Shown: piece after piece, positions 33,677 to 41,985 of the stretch
Layout: every line of letters begins with the position of its first letter
Numbering within the stretch: the stretch's first letter is position 1
From: Thermoplasmata archaeon
GTDB taxonomy: Archaea > Thermoplasmatota > Thermoplasmata > Lutacidiplasmatales > UBA184
Direction of reading: 5' to 3'
Assembly (NCBI GenBank): GCA_027315455.1
Contig: DAHUXZ010000009.1
Span: forward strand, 1 to 64,000
DNA: 64,000 nucleotides
Translations under genes and position numbers: made by a program
The notes under the pieces: model-generated
Told to the model about the DNA's origin: nothing
Seen by the model: the letters and a program-made list of their open reading frames with translations, nothing else
Databases searched by the model: none

Positions 33677-35899
33677 CTACCGGTAGATCGCCTGGACGGG
33701 CTCCTCGCGGCGGCGCCCGACGCGCTCGCGGGAGAGCTGGCGTTGGAAGTCCTCGTAGAACTTGAGCATCTCCGGGTCGCAGGAGGGGTGGACGAGCTTG
33801 AACGCCTCGTCGAAGTGGGCCATCGTCACTTTCGACGCCTTCAGGTTCTCCCGGATCGCGACCAGGCCCGCCTCGCGGGCGAGGGCGGCGAGGTCGCTCC
33901 CGACGAACCCGTCGCTCCGCTGGGCGAGCTCGCTCAACGAGACGTCCTCGAGGGGCATCTTCCGCGTGTGGACCTTCAGGATCTCGAGCCGACCGGCCGT
34001 GTTCGGCGGCTCGACGTACAGGAGCCGGTCGAAGCGGCCGGTCCGCGTGAGCGCCTCATCGAGGATGTCGGGACGGTTCGTCGCCGCGAGGACCAGGACC
34101 CGCTCGAGCGACTCGAGGCCGTCGATGCTGGTGAGGAGCTGGTTGACGATCCGCTCGGTGACCCCGCTCGACGTCTGGAGGCCCCGCCTCGGTGCGATGG
34201 CGTCGATCTCGTCGATGAAGACGATCGCGGGCGACGCCTGGCGGGCCTTCTTGAAGATCATCCGGATCGCCTTCTCGCTCTCGCCCACCCACTTGCTCAT
34301 CACCTCGGGGCCCTTGACCGAGATGAAGTTCGCCTGGCTCTCCGTGGCGGCCGCCTTCGCGAGGAGGGTCTTCCCCACGCCCGGGGGCCCGTAGAGGAGG
34401 ATCCCGCGCGGCGGCTCGATGCCGATGTGGCGGTAGACGGCCGGGTTGCGGAACGGCAGCTCGACGGACTCCTGGAGCGACTGCTTGATCCCATCGAGGC
34501 CGCCGACCTCGGCCCAGCGGACCGTCGGGATCTCGATGGTGACGTCCCTTAGGCTGGAGGGCTCGATCTGCTTGAGCGCCTCCTTGAAATCGCGCTCGGT
34601 GACCTTCATCCGTTCGAGAAGCGACAGCGGGATCGGCTTGTCGAAGTCGATCTCGGGCAGGTAACGGCGCAGCGCCCGCATCGCCGCCTCCCGCCCGAGG
34701 GCGGCGAGGTCGGCCCCGACGAAGCCGTGGCTGAGACCGGCGAGCTCGCGCAGGATGCGGTCGCGGTCCCGGTCCGAGCCTTCGATCGGCATGCCGCGGG
34801 TGTGGATCATGAGGATCTCGAGGCGCCCGGCCTGGGTCGGGACGCCGATCTCGATCTCCCGGTCGAAGCGGCCGGGGCGGCGGAGGGCGGGGTCGATCGC
34901 CTCCTCGCGGTTCGTGGCCGCGATGACGATGACGTTGCCGCGGCCGGAAAGTCCGTCCATCAGGGTGAGGAGCTGGGCGACGACGCGCCGTTCGACCTCC
35001 CCCACCACCTCGTCCCGCCGGGGCGCGATCGAGTCGAGTTCGTCGATGAAGACCACCGACGGGGCGTTCTTCTCGGCCTCCTCGAACTTCTCGCGGAGCT
35101 CCTTCTCGCTCTCGCCGTAGTACTTCGAGATGATCTCGGGGCCCTGGATCCCGATGAAGTGGGCCCCGGCCTCGTTCGCGACGGCCTTCGCGATCAAGGT
35201 CTTCCCGGTTCCCGGCGGCCCGTAGAGGAGCACGCCCTTCGGGGGGGAGATGGCGAGCCGGTCGAACAGCTCCGGGTGCTTGAGCGGCAGCTCGATCATC
35301 TCGCGGACGCGGCCGAGCTTCTCCTTGAGCCCCCCGATGTCCTCGTAGGAGACGCGCGGGGCGGCGACCTCGGTCTCGGTGACCGTCTCGTCCTTGATCG
35401 TGATGAGGGTCGTCGGCCCGACCTGGACCGTTCCCTTCGGCTGGGTCGAGACGACCATGAACGGGAGCGACCCGCCCATGAGGAAGACCCCGGGGATCAC
35501 GAAAACGTCCCCCCGGACGAACGGCCGGCGCGACAGCGCCTTCGAGACGAACGACTCGAGGCCGGGCCCGAGGTCCATCTTCGCCGAGCCGGAGTAGATC
35601 GGCGCGATCGTCACCGCGTCGGCGATCGGACAGTCGATCCGCTGGACGAGGACCCGGTCGCCGATGCTGACGCCGGCGTTGCGACGTACGACGGCCTCGA
35701 CACGGACGAGGCCCTTGCCCTCGTCGTCCTGCTGGGCGCGGTTCACGACGGCCGCCGTCGTCTTTCGGCCGCGGATCTCGATGATGTCGCCGACACCGAC
35801 CTTGAGGCGCTGGCGGGTCCCGACGTCGAGCCGCGCGGTCCCGAGCCCGATGTCCTGCTGGAACGCCTCGGCGACCCGGAGGGTGACGGCCTCCCCCAT
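33677..35899 (-). CDS. Cdc48/VAT-type double AAA ATPase
   Basis: Hexameric unfoldase of the Cdc48/p97 family. The 740-residue protein has the N domain ([19 protein letters not shown] at the start) and two AAA modules, each with Walker A ([16 protein letters not shown]), Walker B ([28 protein letters not shown]) and arginine fingers ([23 protein letters not shown]). Second pore loop KWVGESEK. It ends Gln-Ala-Ile-Tyr-Arg, a hydrophobic-Tyr-x motif that lets archaeal Cdc48 dock on the 20S proteasome. ATG 35899 fits the VAT start and the TATA spacing; GTG 35917 is also in frame. Confidence 0.96.
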   Translation of the reverse strand: MGEAVTLRVAEAFQQDIGLGTARLDVGTRQRLKVGVGDIIEIRGRKTTAAVVNRAQQDDEGKGLVRVEAVVRRNAGVSIGDRVLVQRIDCPIADAVTIAPIYSGSAKMDLGPGLESFVSKALSRRPFVRGDVFVIPGVFLMGGSLPFMVVSTQPKGTVQVGPTTLITIKDETVTETEVAAPRVSYEDIGGLKEKLGRVREMIELPLKHPELFDRLAISPPKGVLLYGPPGTGKTLIAKAVANEAGAHFIGIQGPEIISKYYGESEKELREKFEEAEKNAPSVVFIDELDSIAPRRDEVVGEVERRVVAQLLTLMDGLSGRGNVIVIAATNREEAIDPALRRPGRFDREIEIGVPTQAGRLEILMIHTRGMPIEGSDRDRDRILRELAGLSHGFVGADLAALGREAAMRALRRYLPEIDFDKPIPLSLLERMKVTERDFKEALKQIEPSSLRDVTIEIPTVRWAEVGGLDGIKQSLQESVELPFRNPAVYRHIGIEPPRGILLYGPPGVGKTLLAKAAATESQANFISVKGPEVMSKWVGESEKAIRMIFKKARQASPAIVFIDEIDAIAPRRGLQTSSGVTERIVNQLLTSIDGLESLERVLVLAATNRPDILDEALTRTGRFDRLLYVEPPNTAGRLEILKVHTRKMPLEDVSLSELAQRSDGFVGSDLAALAREAGLVAIRENLKASKVTMAHFDEAFKLVHPSCDPEMLKFYEDFQRQLSRERVGRRREEPVQAIYR

Positions 35900-35925
35900 C
35901 GATGCGCACCGTTGCACCCGGGAGC

Positions 35926-35937
35926 GCGATATATACG
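35926..35937 (-). promoter_or_regulatory. TATA box of the Cdc48 gene
   Basis: On the minus strand CGTATATATCGC is centred about 33 nt before the ATG at 35899, giving a leader of about 7 nt. Confidence 0.7.
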
Positions 35938-35983
35938 TTGCTCTCGGGCCCCGCCGGCCGGCGAGCCGGGAGCGCGGTCCCGC

Positions 35984-36796
35984 TCAGAGGGTGCGCTGGC
36001 CCGGCTCGCGCGCGGCGGCCGTGAGGTCGGCCGGGGGGACCCCGAGGACCTCCTGGAGGAGCTCGGCCGTCCCGGGCCCGAAGCCCATGAAGTGGTTGTT
36101 GACGAGGAGGAACGCGTCGCGCGCGGCCGCGCCCTCGTGCTCGAGGTGGGTCCGCATCGCTTCCATCGCCGGACGGCCTTCCCGCTGGATGCCATCGAAG
36201 CGGGTCAGGGCCCGGTCGCCGACGAAGCGGCCGTAGAGGAAATCCCCGGGGACCCAGTACGGCGGCGCGAGCCCCGGGTAGACCGTCCAGACGAGCGCCG
36301 CGCTCCGCCGCTCGAGGAGGGCGCGCGTCGCGGGGACCCACCACGATCGGTGGCGCAGCTCGACGGCGAGCGCAAGGTCCGCCGGGAACGCCGCGAGGAT
36401 CTCCTCGAGGCGCCCCGCGTCCTTCTCCCGACGGAACGACGCGGCGAACTGCGCCACGACCGGCCCGAGCTTTCCGGCCTCGCGCAGCGGGCGCAGCGCC
36501 TCGACGAACGGACCCACCGATTCCGCGAGCGGCGGGCCGACCGGCGCGTGCGTGATCGCCTTCGGGACCTTGAGGGCGAAGAGGAAGCCCGACGGGGTCA
36601 GGGCGGCCCAGCGTCGGACCAGGAAGGGGCTGGGCGACCGGTAGAACGACGAATCGACCTCCACGAGGTCGAAGACCCGCGCGTACCGGCGGAGGTACTC
36701 CCCCGGTGGCGTCCCCTCCGGGTAGAAGACGCCGCGCCAGTCGTCGTAGGACCAGCCGGTGCACCCGACGCGGACGTGCGGCATGCCGACCCCCAC
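35984..36796 (-). CDS. DUF72 family protein
   Basis: A 270-residue DUF72 protein, a TIM-barrel-like family (YecE relatives) of unknown biochemical function. Diagnostic blocks: VGCTGWSYDDWRGVFYPEG at the start, FDLVEVDSSFYRSPSP, FLFALKVPKAITH, LAVELRHRSWW and the closing LLVNNHFMGFGPGTAELL. Length is usual for the family. It sits upstream of Cdc48 on the same strand, but a TATA box between them suggests separate transcripts. An internal ATG (MPHVRVG) could be the true start. Confidence 0.92.
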   Translation of the reverse strand: MGVGMPHVRVGCTGWSYDDWRGVFYPEGTPPGEYLRRYARVFDLVEVDSSFYRSPSPFLVRRWAALTPSGFLFALKVPKAITHAPVGPPLAESVGPFVEALRPLREAGKLGPVVAQFAASFRREKDAGRLEEILAAFPADLALAVELRHRSWWVPATRALLERRSAALVWTVYPGLAPPYWVPGDFLYGRFVGDRALTRFDGIQREGRPAMEAMRTHLEHEGAAARDAFLLVNNHFMGFGPGTAELLQEVLGVPPADLTAAAREPGQRTL

Positions 36797-36847
36797 CCGG
36801 ACGCGGCGGATTGAGGGTTTCGGCGGCCCGGGAACCCCACGGAAGAC

Positions 36848-36855
36848 AGATAATC
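36848..36855 (+). promoter_or_regulatory. TATA-like box for the 306-residue unknown protein
   Basis: AGATAATC is centred about 26 nt before the ATG at 36877, indicating a leaderless mRNA. Confidence 0.5.
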
Positions 36856-36876
36856 CTCCGTTCGCTCGATGGGACG

Positions 36877-37797
36877 ATGGCCCCCGTCACCTCGACGACC
36901 TCTGTGCTGCGACGCCTGTTCGAGGCCGCGGGCTACCGGCTCGAGGACCGGCCGAGCGGCCTCAAGGCGATCCGCAGCCGGGACCACCGCGCCGTTCTCG
37001 TGGTATGGGGCCTGCCGTCCCCCGTGGAGGTAGAGTCCGAGTTCCCCGGGGATGCCGTGCACCGAACGCTCGTCTACGCCGAGGACCCGGGCACCGTCGC
37101 CCGGTCGATCGCCTCCGAGCGGAGCATCGAGGTCCTGGGCCCGGCGACCCTCGGCCCGGCCCTCGGCGAGCTCCTCCTCCCCCCGCCCCCGGCGCCCGGG
37201 GAGAGCGAGACGGAGTCCGAGGAGAGCCCTCTCGAGCCGCCGGCGACCCTCTTTCCGGAAGGCGAGCGGGTCGTGCGGCCCCGGCTCGGGCAAGCGGAGG
37301 CCGAGGCGCTCGCCGGTATCGACCAGGCCCACTACGCCCTGCGCCTCGTCCCGTTCTACGTGACCCCCTATCGGGTCCGCGTCCGGGGCGCCCACGGCGG
37401 CCCGGGCCCGACCTCGGACCACCTGATCGCGGTCAACGCGATCTCCGGCCGCGCCGAGGTCTGGGACCCCGGCGACCGGGAGATCGCGAGCGAGCTCGAC
37501 GTCCCGACGCAGAAGGTCGATGCGTCGCTGAGCGAGGGGGACAGCCGGCAGATCGCCGAGGAGGCGGTCCGCAAGCGCCACACGGTGAGCGTCGACCACT
37601 CCGAGCAGCACGGCGGGGCGCTCGTCATCGAGCGTCGCCGCCTGCCCCCCGGTCCCGACGACCTCCGGCTCGGGCCGACGGTCCTCCTCTACGTGCCGTA
37701 CTGGTACGTCGAAGGGCTGCAGGGTCGCGTCGTCCTGGACTCCGTGACGGGGACCCGCACGCTTCCGGACGACCCGGAGATCGACGCGGTTCGCTGA
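36877..37797 (+). CDS. protein of unknown function (306 aa)
   Basis: No family recognised. The first 100 residues look like an alpha/beta domain (VLRRLFEAAGYRLEDRPSG, AVLVVWGL, VEVLGPATLGPALGEL). A Pro/Glu/Ser-rich linker (about residues 105-130) leads to a second domain with ALRLVPFYVTPYRVRV, DHLIAVNAISGRAEVWD and LLYVPYWYVEGLQGRVVLDSVTG. The PFY/PYWY strands followed by lines naming a value ('vNaisG') recall archaeal proteins that may sense or coat something, but this is only an impression. No signal peptide or TM helix. The promoter spacing supports ATG 36877. Confidence 0.7.
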   Translation: MAPVTSTTSVLRRLFEAAGYRLEDRPSGLKAIRSRDHRAVLVVWGLPSPVEVESEFPGDAVHRTLVYAEDPGTVARSIASERSIEVLGPATLGPALGELLLPPPPAPGESETESEESPLEPPATLFPEGERVVRPRLGQAEAEALAGIDQAHYALRLVPFYVTPYRVRVRGAHGGPGPTSDHLIAVNAISGRAEVWDPGDREIASELDVPTQKVDASLSEGDSRQIAEEAVRKRHTVSVDHSEQHGGALVIERRRLPPGPDDLRLGPTVLLYVPYWYVEGLQGRVVLDSVTGTRTLPDDPEIDAVR

Positions 37798-37836
37798 CCC
37801 CCTGTCCGTCAAATAGCGCCCCCGCTTCGCGCGGGC

Positions 37837-38448
37837 GTGCTCCTCGAGCGGTTCGCCGTCGGACCGTACCAGAACTTCACCTACCTCGTAGCGGACCGGG
37901 AGGGCGGAGAGGGCGTCGTCATCGACCCGTCGTTCGGGATCGACCCGGTCCTGCACGCGATCGACTCGCGGTCCGTGAAGGTCCGTTTCATCCTCAACAC
38001 CCACAGCCACCCCGACCATGTCGCCGGCAACGGCGAGATCCGCGAGCGGACCGGGGCGAAGGTCGTCGCGCACCGTCGGGCCCCGCTGAACCAGGAGATG
38101 CCCGTCGACGACGGCGACGTCGTCGAATCCGGGCGGATCCGTTTCGAGGTCCTCTACACCCCCGGTCACACTCCCGACTCCGTCCTCTACCGCTTCGAGG
38201 GCCACCTCGCGACCGGCGACACCCTCTTCGTGGGCGAGTGCGGCCGGACCGACCTCCCCGGCGGCGACCCGTCGGCGATGTACGACTCGCTCCTCGGCCG
38301 CGTCGTGAAGCTCGACGATGCGCTCATCGTCCTCCCCGGCCACGACTACGGCGTGACCCCGACCTCGACGATCGGGCGCGAGAAGCAGGAGAACTACGTC
38401 CTGAAGCCCCGCTCGCGCGAGGAATTCATCCGCTTCCTCCGGGAGTAG
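37837..38448 (+). CDS. MBL-fold metallo-hydrolase (glyoxalase II-like)
   Basis: A 203-residue metallo-beta-lactamase-fold enzyme with the metal site THSHPDH near residue 55, the second His in TPGHTPDSV, the bridging Asp in LATGDTLFVGECGRTDL and the last His in LPGHDYG. The GRTDLPGGD stretch resembles persulfide dioxygenase/GloB-like enzymes; the substrate cannot be fixed. Start GTG at 37837. It ends 4 bp before the Cgi121 gene. Confidence 0.9.
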   Translation: MLLERFAVGPYQNFTYLVADREGGEGVVIDPSFGIDPVLHAIDSRSVKVRFILNTHSHPDHVAGNGEIRERTGAKVVAHRRAPLNQEMPVDDGDVVESGRIRFEVLYTPGHTPDSVLYRFEGHLATGDTLFVGECGRTDLPGGDPSAMYDSLLGRVVKLDDALIVLPGHDYGVTPTSTIGREKQENYVLKPRSREEFIRFLRE

Positions 38449-38452
38449 GCCG

Positions 38453-39025
38453 TTGTCCCCCATCCCGCCGACGGAGAGCCGGACCCTCCTGGCCGTCGGG
38501 GCCCGCCGGCGCGAAGCCGGTCGGCCGGACCGCGGCGAGATCGTCCAGACCCTCCGCCGCCTCGGGGGGGAGGGCGGCGGGCTGGTCGCGCTGTTCGACG
38601 CCCGGGCGATCGCCGGGGAGCGCCACCTCCTCTCCGCCTGGGCGCATCTCGGTCGCGCTCGCGCACGGGGCGAGGAGCGCCTGCGCGACCGGGGGGCCGA
38701 GTTCGCGCTGTTCGTCGCGGGGGACGACCAGCTCCCGAAGGCGCTCGGGAAGGTCGGCGTCGCGGCCGACACGGACCGCTTCGTCCTCGTCGTCGAGCGG
38801 CCGCGCACGATCGCCGATACCCTCGCCGCCTTCGGTCTCGAGGAGGACGCCACGGCCTACCCGGTCGGGCCCACCGCGAGGACCCTCGAGCGTCTCGGCA
38901 TCTCCGCCGAGGAGCACGGGAGCGTCCCCCCGTCGGCGTGGGAGGGGCTCGTCCTCGAGCGCATCGCCCTGGTCGAGCTCGCCGGCGCCCATGCCGCCCC
39001 GGCCCGGTCGACCCCAAAGCATTAG
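38453..39025 (+). CDS. cgi121: KEOPS complex subunit Cgi121
   Basis: A 190-residue Cgi121/TPRKB homologue, the subunit of KEOPS that binds the tRNA 3' end and helps place t6A37 on ANN-decoding tRNAs. The block VALFDARAIAGERHLLSAWAHL, then FALFVAGDDQLPKALGKVGVAADTDRFVLVV is the family pattern. The Ile after the conserved Gly is replaced by Val in KVGV. Start TTG at 38453. Two tRNA genes follow immediately. The other KEOPS subunits are outside the window. Confidence 0.85.
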   Translation: MSPIPPTESRTLLAVGARRREAGRPDRGEIVQTLRRLGGEGGGLVALFDARAIAGERHLLSAWAHLGRARARGEERLRDRGAEFALFVAGDDQLPKALGKVGVAADTDRFVLVVERPRTIADTLAAFGLEEDATAYPVGPTARTLERLGISAEEHGSVPPSAWEGLVLERIALVELAGAHAAPARSTPKH

Positions 39026-39043
39026 GCACGGGCGCCGGTGGCG

Positions 39044-39064
39044 GCGCGTCCGGCGGGGACGCGC
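39044..39064 (+). promoter_or_regulatory. GC-rich hairpin just upstream of tRNA-Gly
   Basis: GCGCGTCC (39044-39051) and GGACGCGC (39057-39064) form a perfect 8-bp stem ending two bases before the tRNA acceptor stem. It would lie in the 5' leader if transcription starts near 39045-39050. The only AT-rich candidate box is the weak CATTAGG at 39020-39026. Confidence 0.4.
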
Positions 39065-39065
39065 T

Positions 39066-39170
39066 GCAGGCGTAATCTAGCGGTAGGATGTCAGCCTTCC
39101 AAGCTGACTACCCGGGTTCGAATCGCCGACGCGCCCGCGGGCGCGCGGCGCGGACGTCCCGGCGCCTGCA
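39066..39170 (+). tRNA. tRNA-Gly(UCC) with a 34-nt intron in the T loop (position 59/60)
   Basis: Every helix closes once the intron is removed. Acceptor GCAGGCG (39066-39072) pairs with CGCCTGC (39163-39169), discriminator A at 39170. D stem ATCT/GGAT; anticodon stem TCAGC/GCTGA with loop CTTCCAA, anticodon TCC at 39098-39100. T stem CCGGG (39112-39116) pairs with CCCGG (39158-39162), giving the loop TTCGAAT. Exon 1 is 39066-39122, intron 39123-39156, exon 2 39157-39170. The precursor shows a canonical bulge-helix-bulge (see intron entry). Read without the intron it looks like a tRNA with a ruined T arm and acceptor. Confidence 0.92.
39123..39156 (+). other. 34-nt archaeal intron in tRNA-Gly, canonical bulge-helix-bulge
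   Basis: The central 4-bp helix is TTCG (39117-39120, exon) with CGGA (39151-39154, intron), including one G-U pair. The flanking 3-nt bulges are AA^T (39121-39123) and CG^T (39155-39157), cut after the second base. The exon-side helix is the 5-bp T stem, and the intron-side helix is CGCCG (39124-39128) with CGGCG (39146-39150), directly adjacent. The splicing endonuclease EndA would remove it. Bases T and C at both junctions repeat, but only this register gives the full motif. Confidence 0.9.
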
Positions 39171-39194
39171 TCGCCCTCCGCCGGTCCGCCTCAG

Positions 39195-39202
39195 GTTTAA
39201 GG
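39195..39202 (+). promoter_or_regulatory. TATA-like box of tRNA-Ser
   Basis: GTTTAAGG is centred about 28 nt before the first base of the tRNA-Ser acceptor stem. Confidence 0.6.
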
Positions 39203-39225
39203 CCGCGCTCGCTGCTCCGTACGCT

Positions 39226-39309
39226 GCTGAGGTAGCCTAGCCCGGCAAGGCGCCAGCCTTGAAAGCTGGTGGCGGCAACGCCCCGGGAGTTCAAATCTCC
39301 CCCTCAGCG
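39226..39309 (+). tRNA. tRNA-Ser(UGA)
   Basis: Class II tRNA. Acceptor GCTGAGG (39226-39232) pairs with CCTCAGC (39302-39308), discriminator G. D stem GCCT/AGGC; anticodon stem CCAGC/GCTGG with loop CTTGAAA, anticodon TGA. A long variable arm (TGGCGGCAACGCC region) and T stem GGGAG/CTCCC around TTCAAAT complete it. No intron, CCA not encoded. Confidence 0.96.
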
Positions 39310-39338
39310 TCCCTCCCGTCGCTCGCCCCCGCCGAACG

Positions 39339-39346
39339 ATTATATC
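39339..39346 (+). promoter_or_regulatory. TATA box of the mutS-mutL unit
   Basis: ATTATATC lies about 29 nt before the ATG at 39372, so the mRNA should start within a few bases of the codon. Confidence 0.65.
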
Positions 39347-39371
39347 CCGCGGCTCGCTCGCTCGTCCTCCG

Positions 39372-41985
39372 ATGCCCGAGCCCGTGGTCGTGACTCCCCT
39401 CATGGAGCAGTACGAGGGGGTCAAGGCCCGCTATCCGGGACATCTCGTCCTGTTCCGGGTCGGGGACTTCTACGAAACGTTCGGGGACGACGCGAAGCTG
39501 CTCTCCCGGGAGGTCGAGGTCGTCCTGACCGCCCGGGCCGCGGACGGCCGCGGCGAGCGGATGCCGATGGCCGGCGTCCCCCACCATGCCGTGGACACCT
39601 ACCTGGGACGGCTCGTGAGGAAGGGGTTCAAGGTCGCGATCTGCGACCAGGTCGAGGACCCGAAGGCCGCGCGCGGGCTCGTGCGGCGCGAGGTGACGCG
39701 CGTCGTCACCCCCGGAACCGTCGTCGAGGACCGTATCCTGCCCGGGCCCGAGCACAACTTCCTCGCGAGCGTCGTCCTCCCGGCGGAGGGGCCTCCCGCC
39801 GTCGCCGCCGTCGACATCACCACGGGGGAGTGGTTCCACGGGCTCGCCCCGACGTCGGGAGCGGACGGGGTCCTGCAAGGGCTCGTCCCGTTCGCGCCGA
39901 GCGAGGTGCTCCTCGCGCTTCCGCCCGACCCGTCGCGCCGGCGGGAGGTCGAGTCCGCCCTCCGCCGGGAGTTCCCGAGGGCCCGTCTCGAATCCGCGCC
40001 GCCGGCCGCGGCCGAGCTTCCCCCCTCGCTCGCGGCCGAGGCGACGGAGCCGCTCGTCGGCGAGGCGGACCGACGCCTGGCGGCGTACGTCGGCCAGACC
40101 CAGCCGCGCCTGCTCCCCTACCTGGAGGTCGTGCCGATCACCGCGGGGCGACGGCGGATGCACGTCGACGCGAAGACCCTGCGCCATCTCGAGATCGCGC
40201 GGCCGATGAACCCCGACGACCCGTCCGGCCCGACCCTCCTGTCGGTGTGGGACGCGACCGTGACCGCACCGGGACGGCGGACGATCGGGTTCTGGCTGCG
40301 GAACCCGCTCGCCGACGCCGCCGCGATCCGGGAGCGCCTCGACGCCGTCGACGCGCTGCGGGCGCGGGGGGCCGCCCTCCTCGAGCTGCGGGAGCGGCTC
40401 GGGCCCGTCGCCGACCTCTCGCGGATCGCCTCCCGGGTCGTCGGCCGGCTCGTGCGCCCGCCCGAGCTCGCGGCGCTGCGGTCGAGCCTCCACGCCATGG
40501 CGGCCGTCGCCGAGGCCCTCGGGGAGGCCCCGACGGGTCTCCTCGGCGGAGGCCCTCGCCGGCCGGCTCGACCCGCTGCCCCGCCTTTGCGAGCGGCTCG
40601 CCACCGCCCTCCCCGAGGAGCCCCCTCCCACCGCCGACCACGGCGGGCTCTTCCGGGCGGGCTTCTCCCCGGCGCTCGACGCCCTTGTCGCGGAGGAGCA
40701 GGGGGGTCTTGCCGAGCTCGAGGCGCTCGAGCGCCGTGAGCAGGAGGCGAGCGGGATACGCACGCTCAAGGTCGGGTACAACCAGGTCTTCGGCTACTAC
40801 TTCGAGATCACGCGGCCGAACCTGGGCCGGGTCCCCGCGCACTTCCGGCGGAAGCAGACCCTCTCGGGCGGGGAGCGGTTCACGACGGAGGAGCTCGCGC
40901 GGATCGAGGAGCGGGTCCTCGCCGCCCGCGCCGCGCTCGGCTCCGCGGGGGCGGAGGCGTGGGAAGGGTTGCTGGCCGAGATCGACCCGTGGGTGCCCGC
41001 GCTCCACCGGCTCTCCCGGGCCGTCGGGGAGCTCGACACCCTCGCCGCGTTCGCCCTGCTCGCCCAGGAGCGGAACCTCGTCCGGCCCGAGGTCGACGAG
41101 GGCACGGCGCTCGTCATCCGGGATGGACGCCACCCCGTCCTCGACCGCACCCTCGGCCGTCGCTTCGTGCCGAACGACACCGACCTCGATGCCGACGGTG
41201 ACCGCCTCCTGGTCCTCACCGGGCCGAACATGTCCGGCAAGTCGACCTACATGCGGCAGGTCGGCCTCCTCGTCCTCCTCGCCCAGGCCGGCTCGTTCGT
41301 GCCGGCGCGGTTCGCCCGGGTCGGGGTCGCCGACGCGGTGTTCACGCGGATGGGGTTCACCGACGAGATCGGCCGCGGGAAGTCGAGCTTCATGGTCGAG
41401 ATGAGCGAGGTCGCCGAGATCCTCCGCTCGGCCGGCCCCCGGTCGCTCGTCCTCCTGGACGAGGTCGGGCGGGGCACGAGCACGTTCGACGGCCTCGCGA
41501 TCGCGTGGTCGGTCCTCCGCCATCTCTGCGAAACCGTCCGATGCCGGACCCTCCTCGCCACGCACTACCACCAGCTCACCGAGCTCGTCGAGCCCCTCGC
41601 CGGCGCCCGGAACGCCCACCTCGCCGTCGATGAATCGGGCGGCGAGATCGCGTTCCTCCACCGGCTCGTCCCCGGGAGCACGGACCGCAGCTACGGCCTC
41701 CACGTCGCGCGGCTCGCCGGCCTTCCCCCGGCGCTGCTCTCCGAAGCCGACCGGCTCCTGGGCCGCCTCGAGTCCGAGGGGGTCCGGCTCGCCCCGGGCC
41801 GCCGGCGCGGCGCGCCGACGCGCTACACGCAGGGGATCCTGCTTCCCGCCCCGTCGGCCGGCCCCTCTCCTTTCGAGTCCGCCCTCCTCGCGCTCGACCC
41901 CGACCGGATGGCCCCGATCGACGCGCTCGCCTTCCTGGCCGAGTGGCGCCGGCGGCTCGGCGAGGGAGCGCCGCCCCCGCCGTGA
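39372..41985 (+). CDS. mutS: DNA mismatch repair ATPase MutS, reading frame broken once
   Basis: Bacterial-type MutS that detects mismatches. The N-terminal recognition motif FRVGDFYETF (Phe-x-Glu), connector, clamp and ATPase domain (TGPNMSGKST near 41220, LLDEVGRGTS near 41455, TLLATHYHQL near 41555) are all present, equal to about 870 residues. The frame used up to about 40545 continues only as arginine- and proline-rich nonsense to a stop at 40739, while the correct protein resumes in the +1 frame at GAGGCCCTCGCC (40549) and runs clean to 41985. One extra base near 40545 explains it: a sequencing or assembly indel, a recent pseudogene, or less likely programmed frameshifting. mutL overlaps its stop. 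Confidence 0.9.

Noticed and set aside
34056-36890. Large open frames antisense or out of frame across cdc48 and the DUF72 gene
   Set aside because: No recognisable protein pattern; they end at random and cross gene boundaries and TATA boxes.
39043-39135. tRNA-Gly as a pseudogene with an acceptor GGCGCGT/ACGCGCC
   Set aside because: That pairing leaves the T stem broken and 25 extra bases before the D arm; the intron model closes all helices.
40738-40969. Two separate genes for the two halves of MutS
   Set aside because: The second frame is open and homologous well before its first start codon, from 40549, so this is one gene with a frame break.
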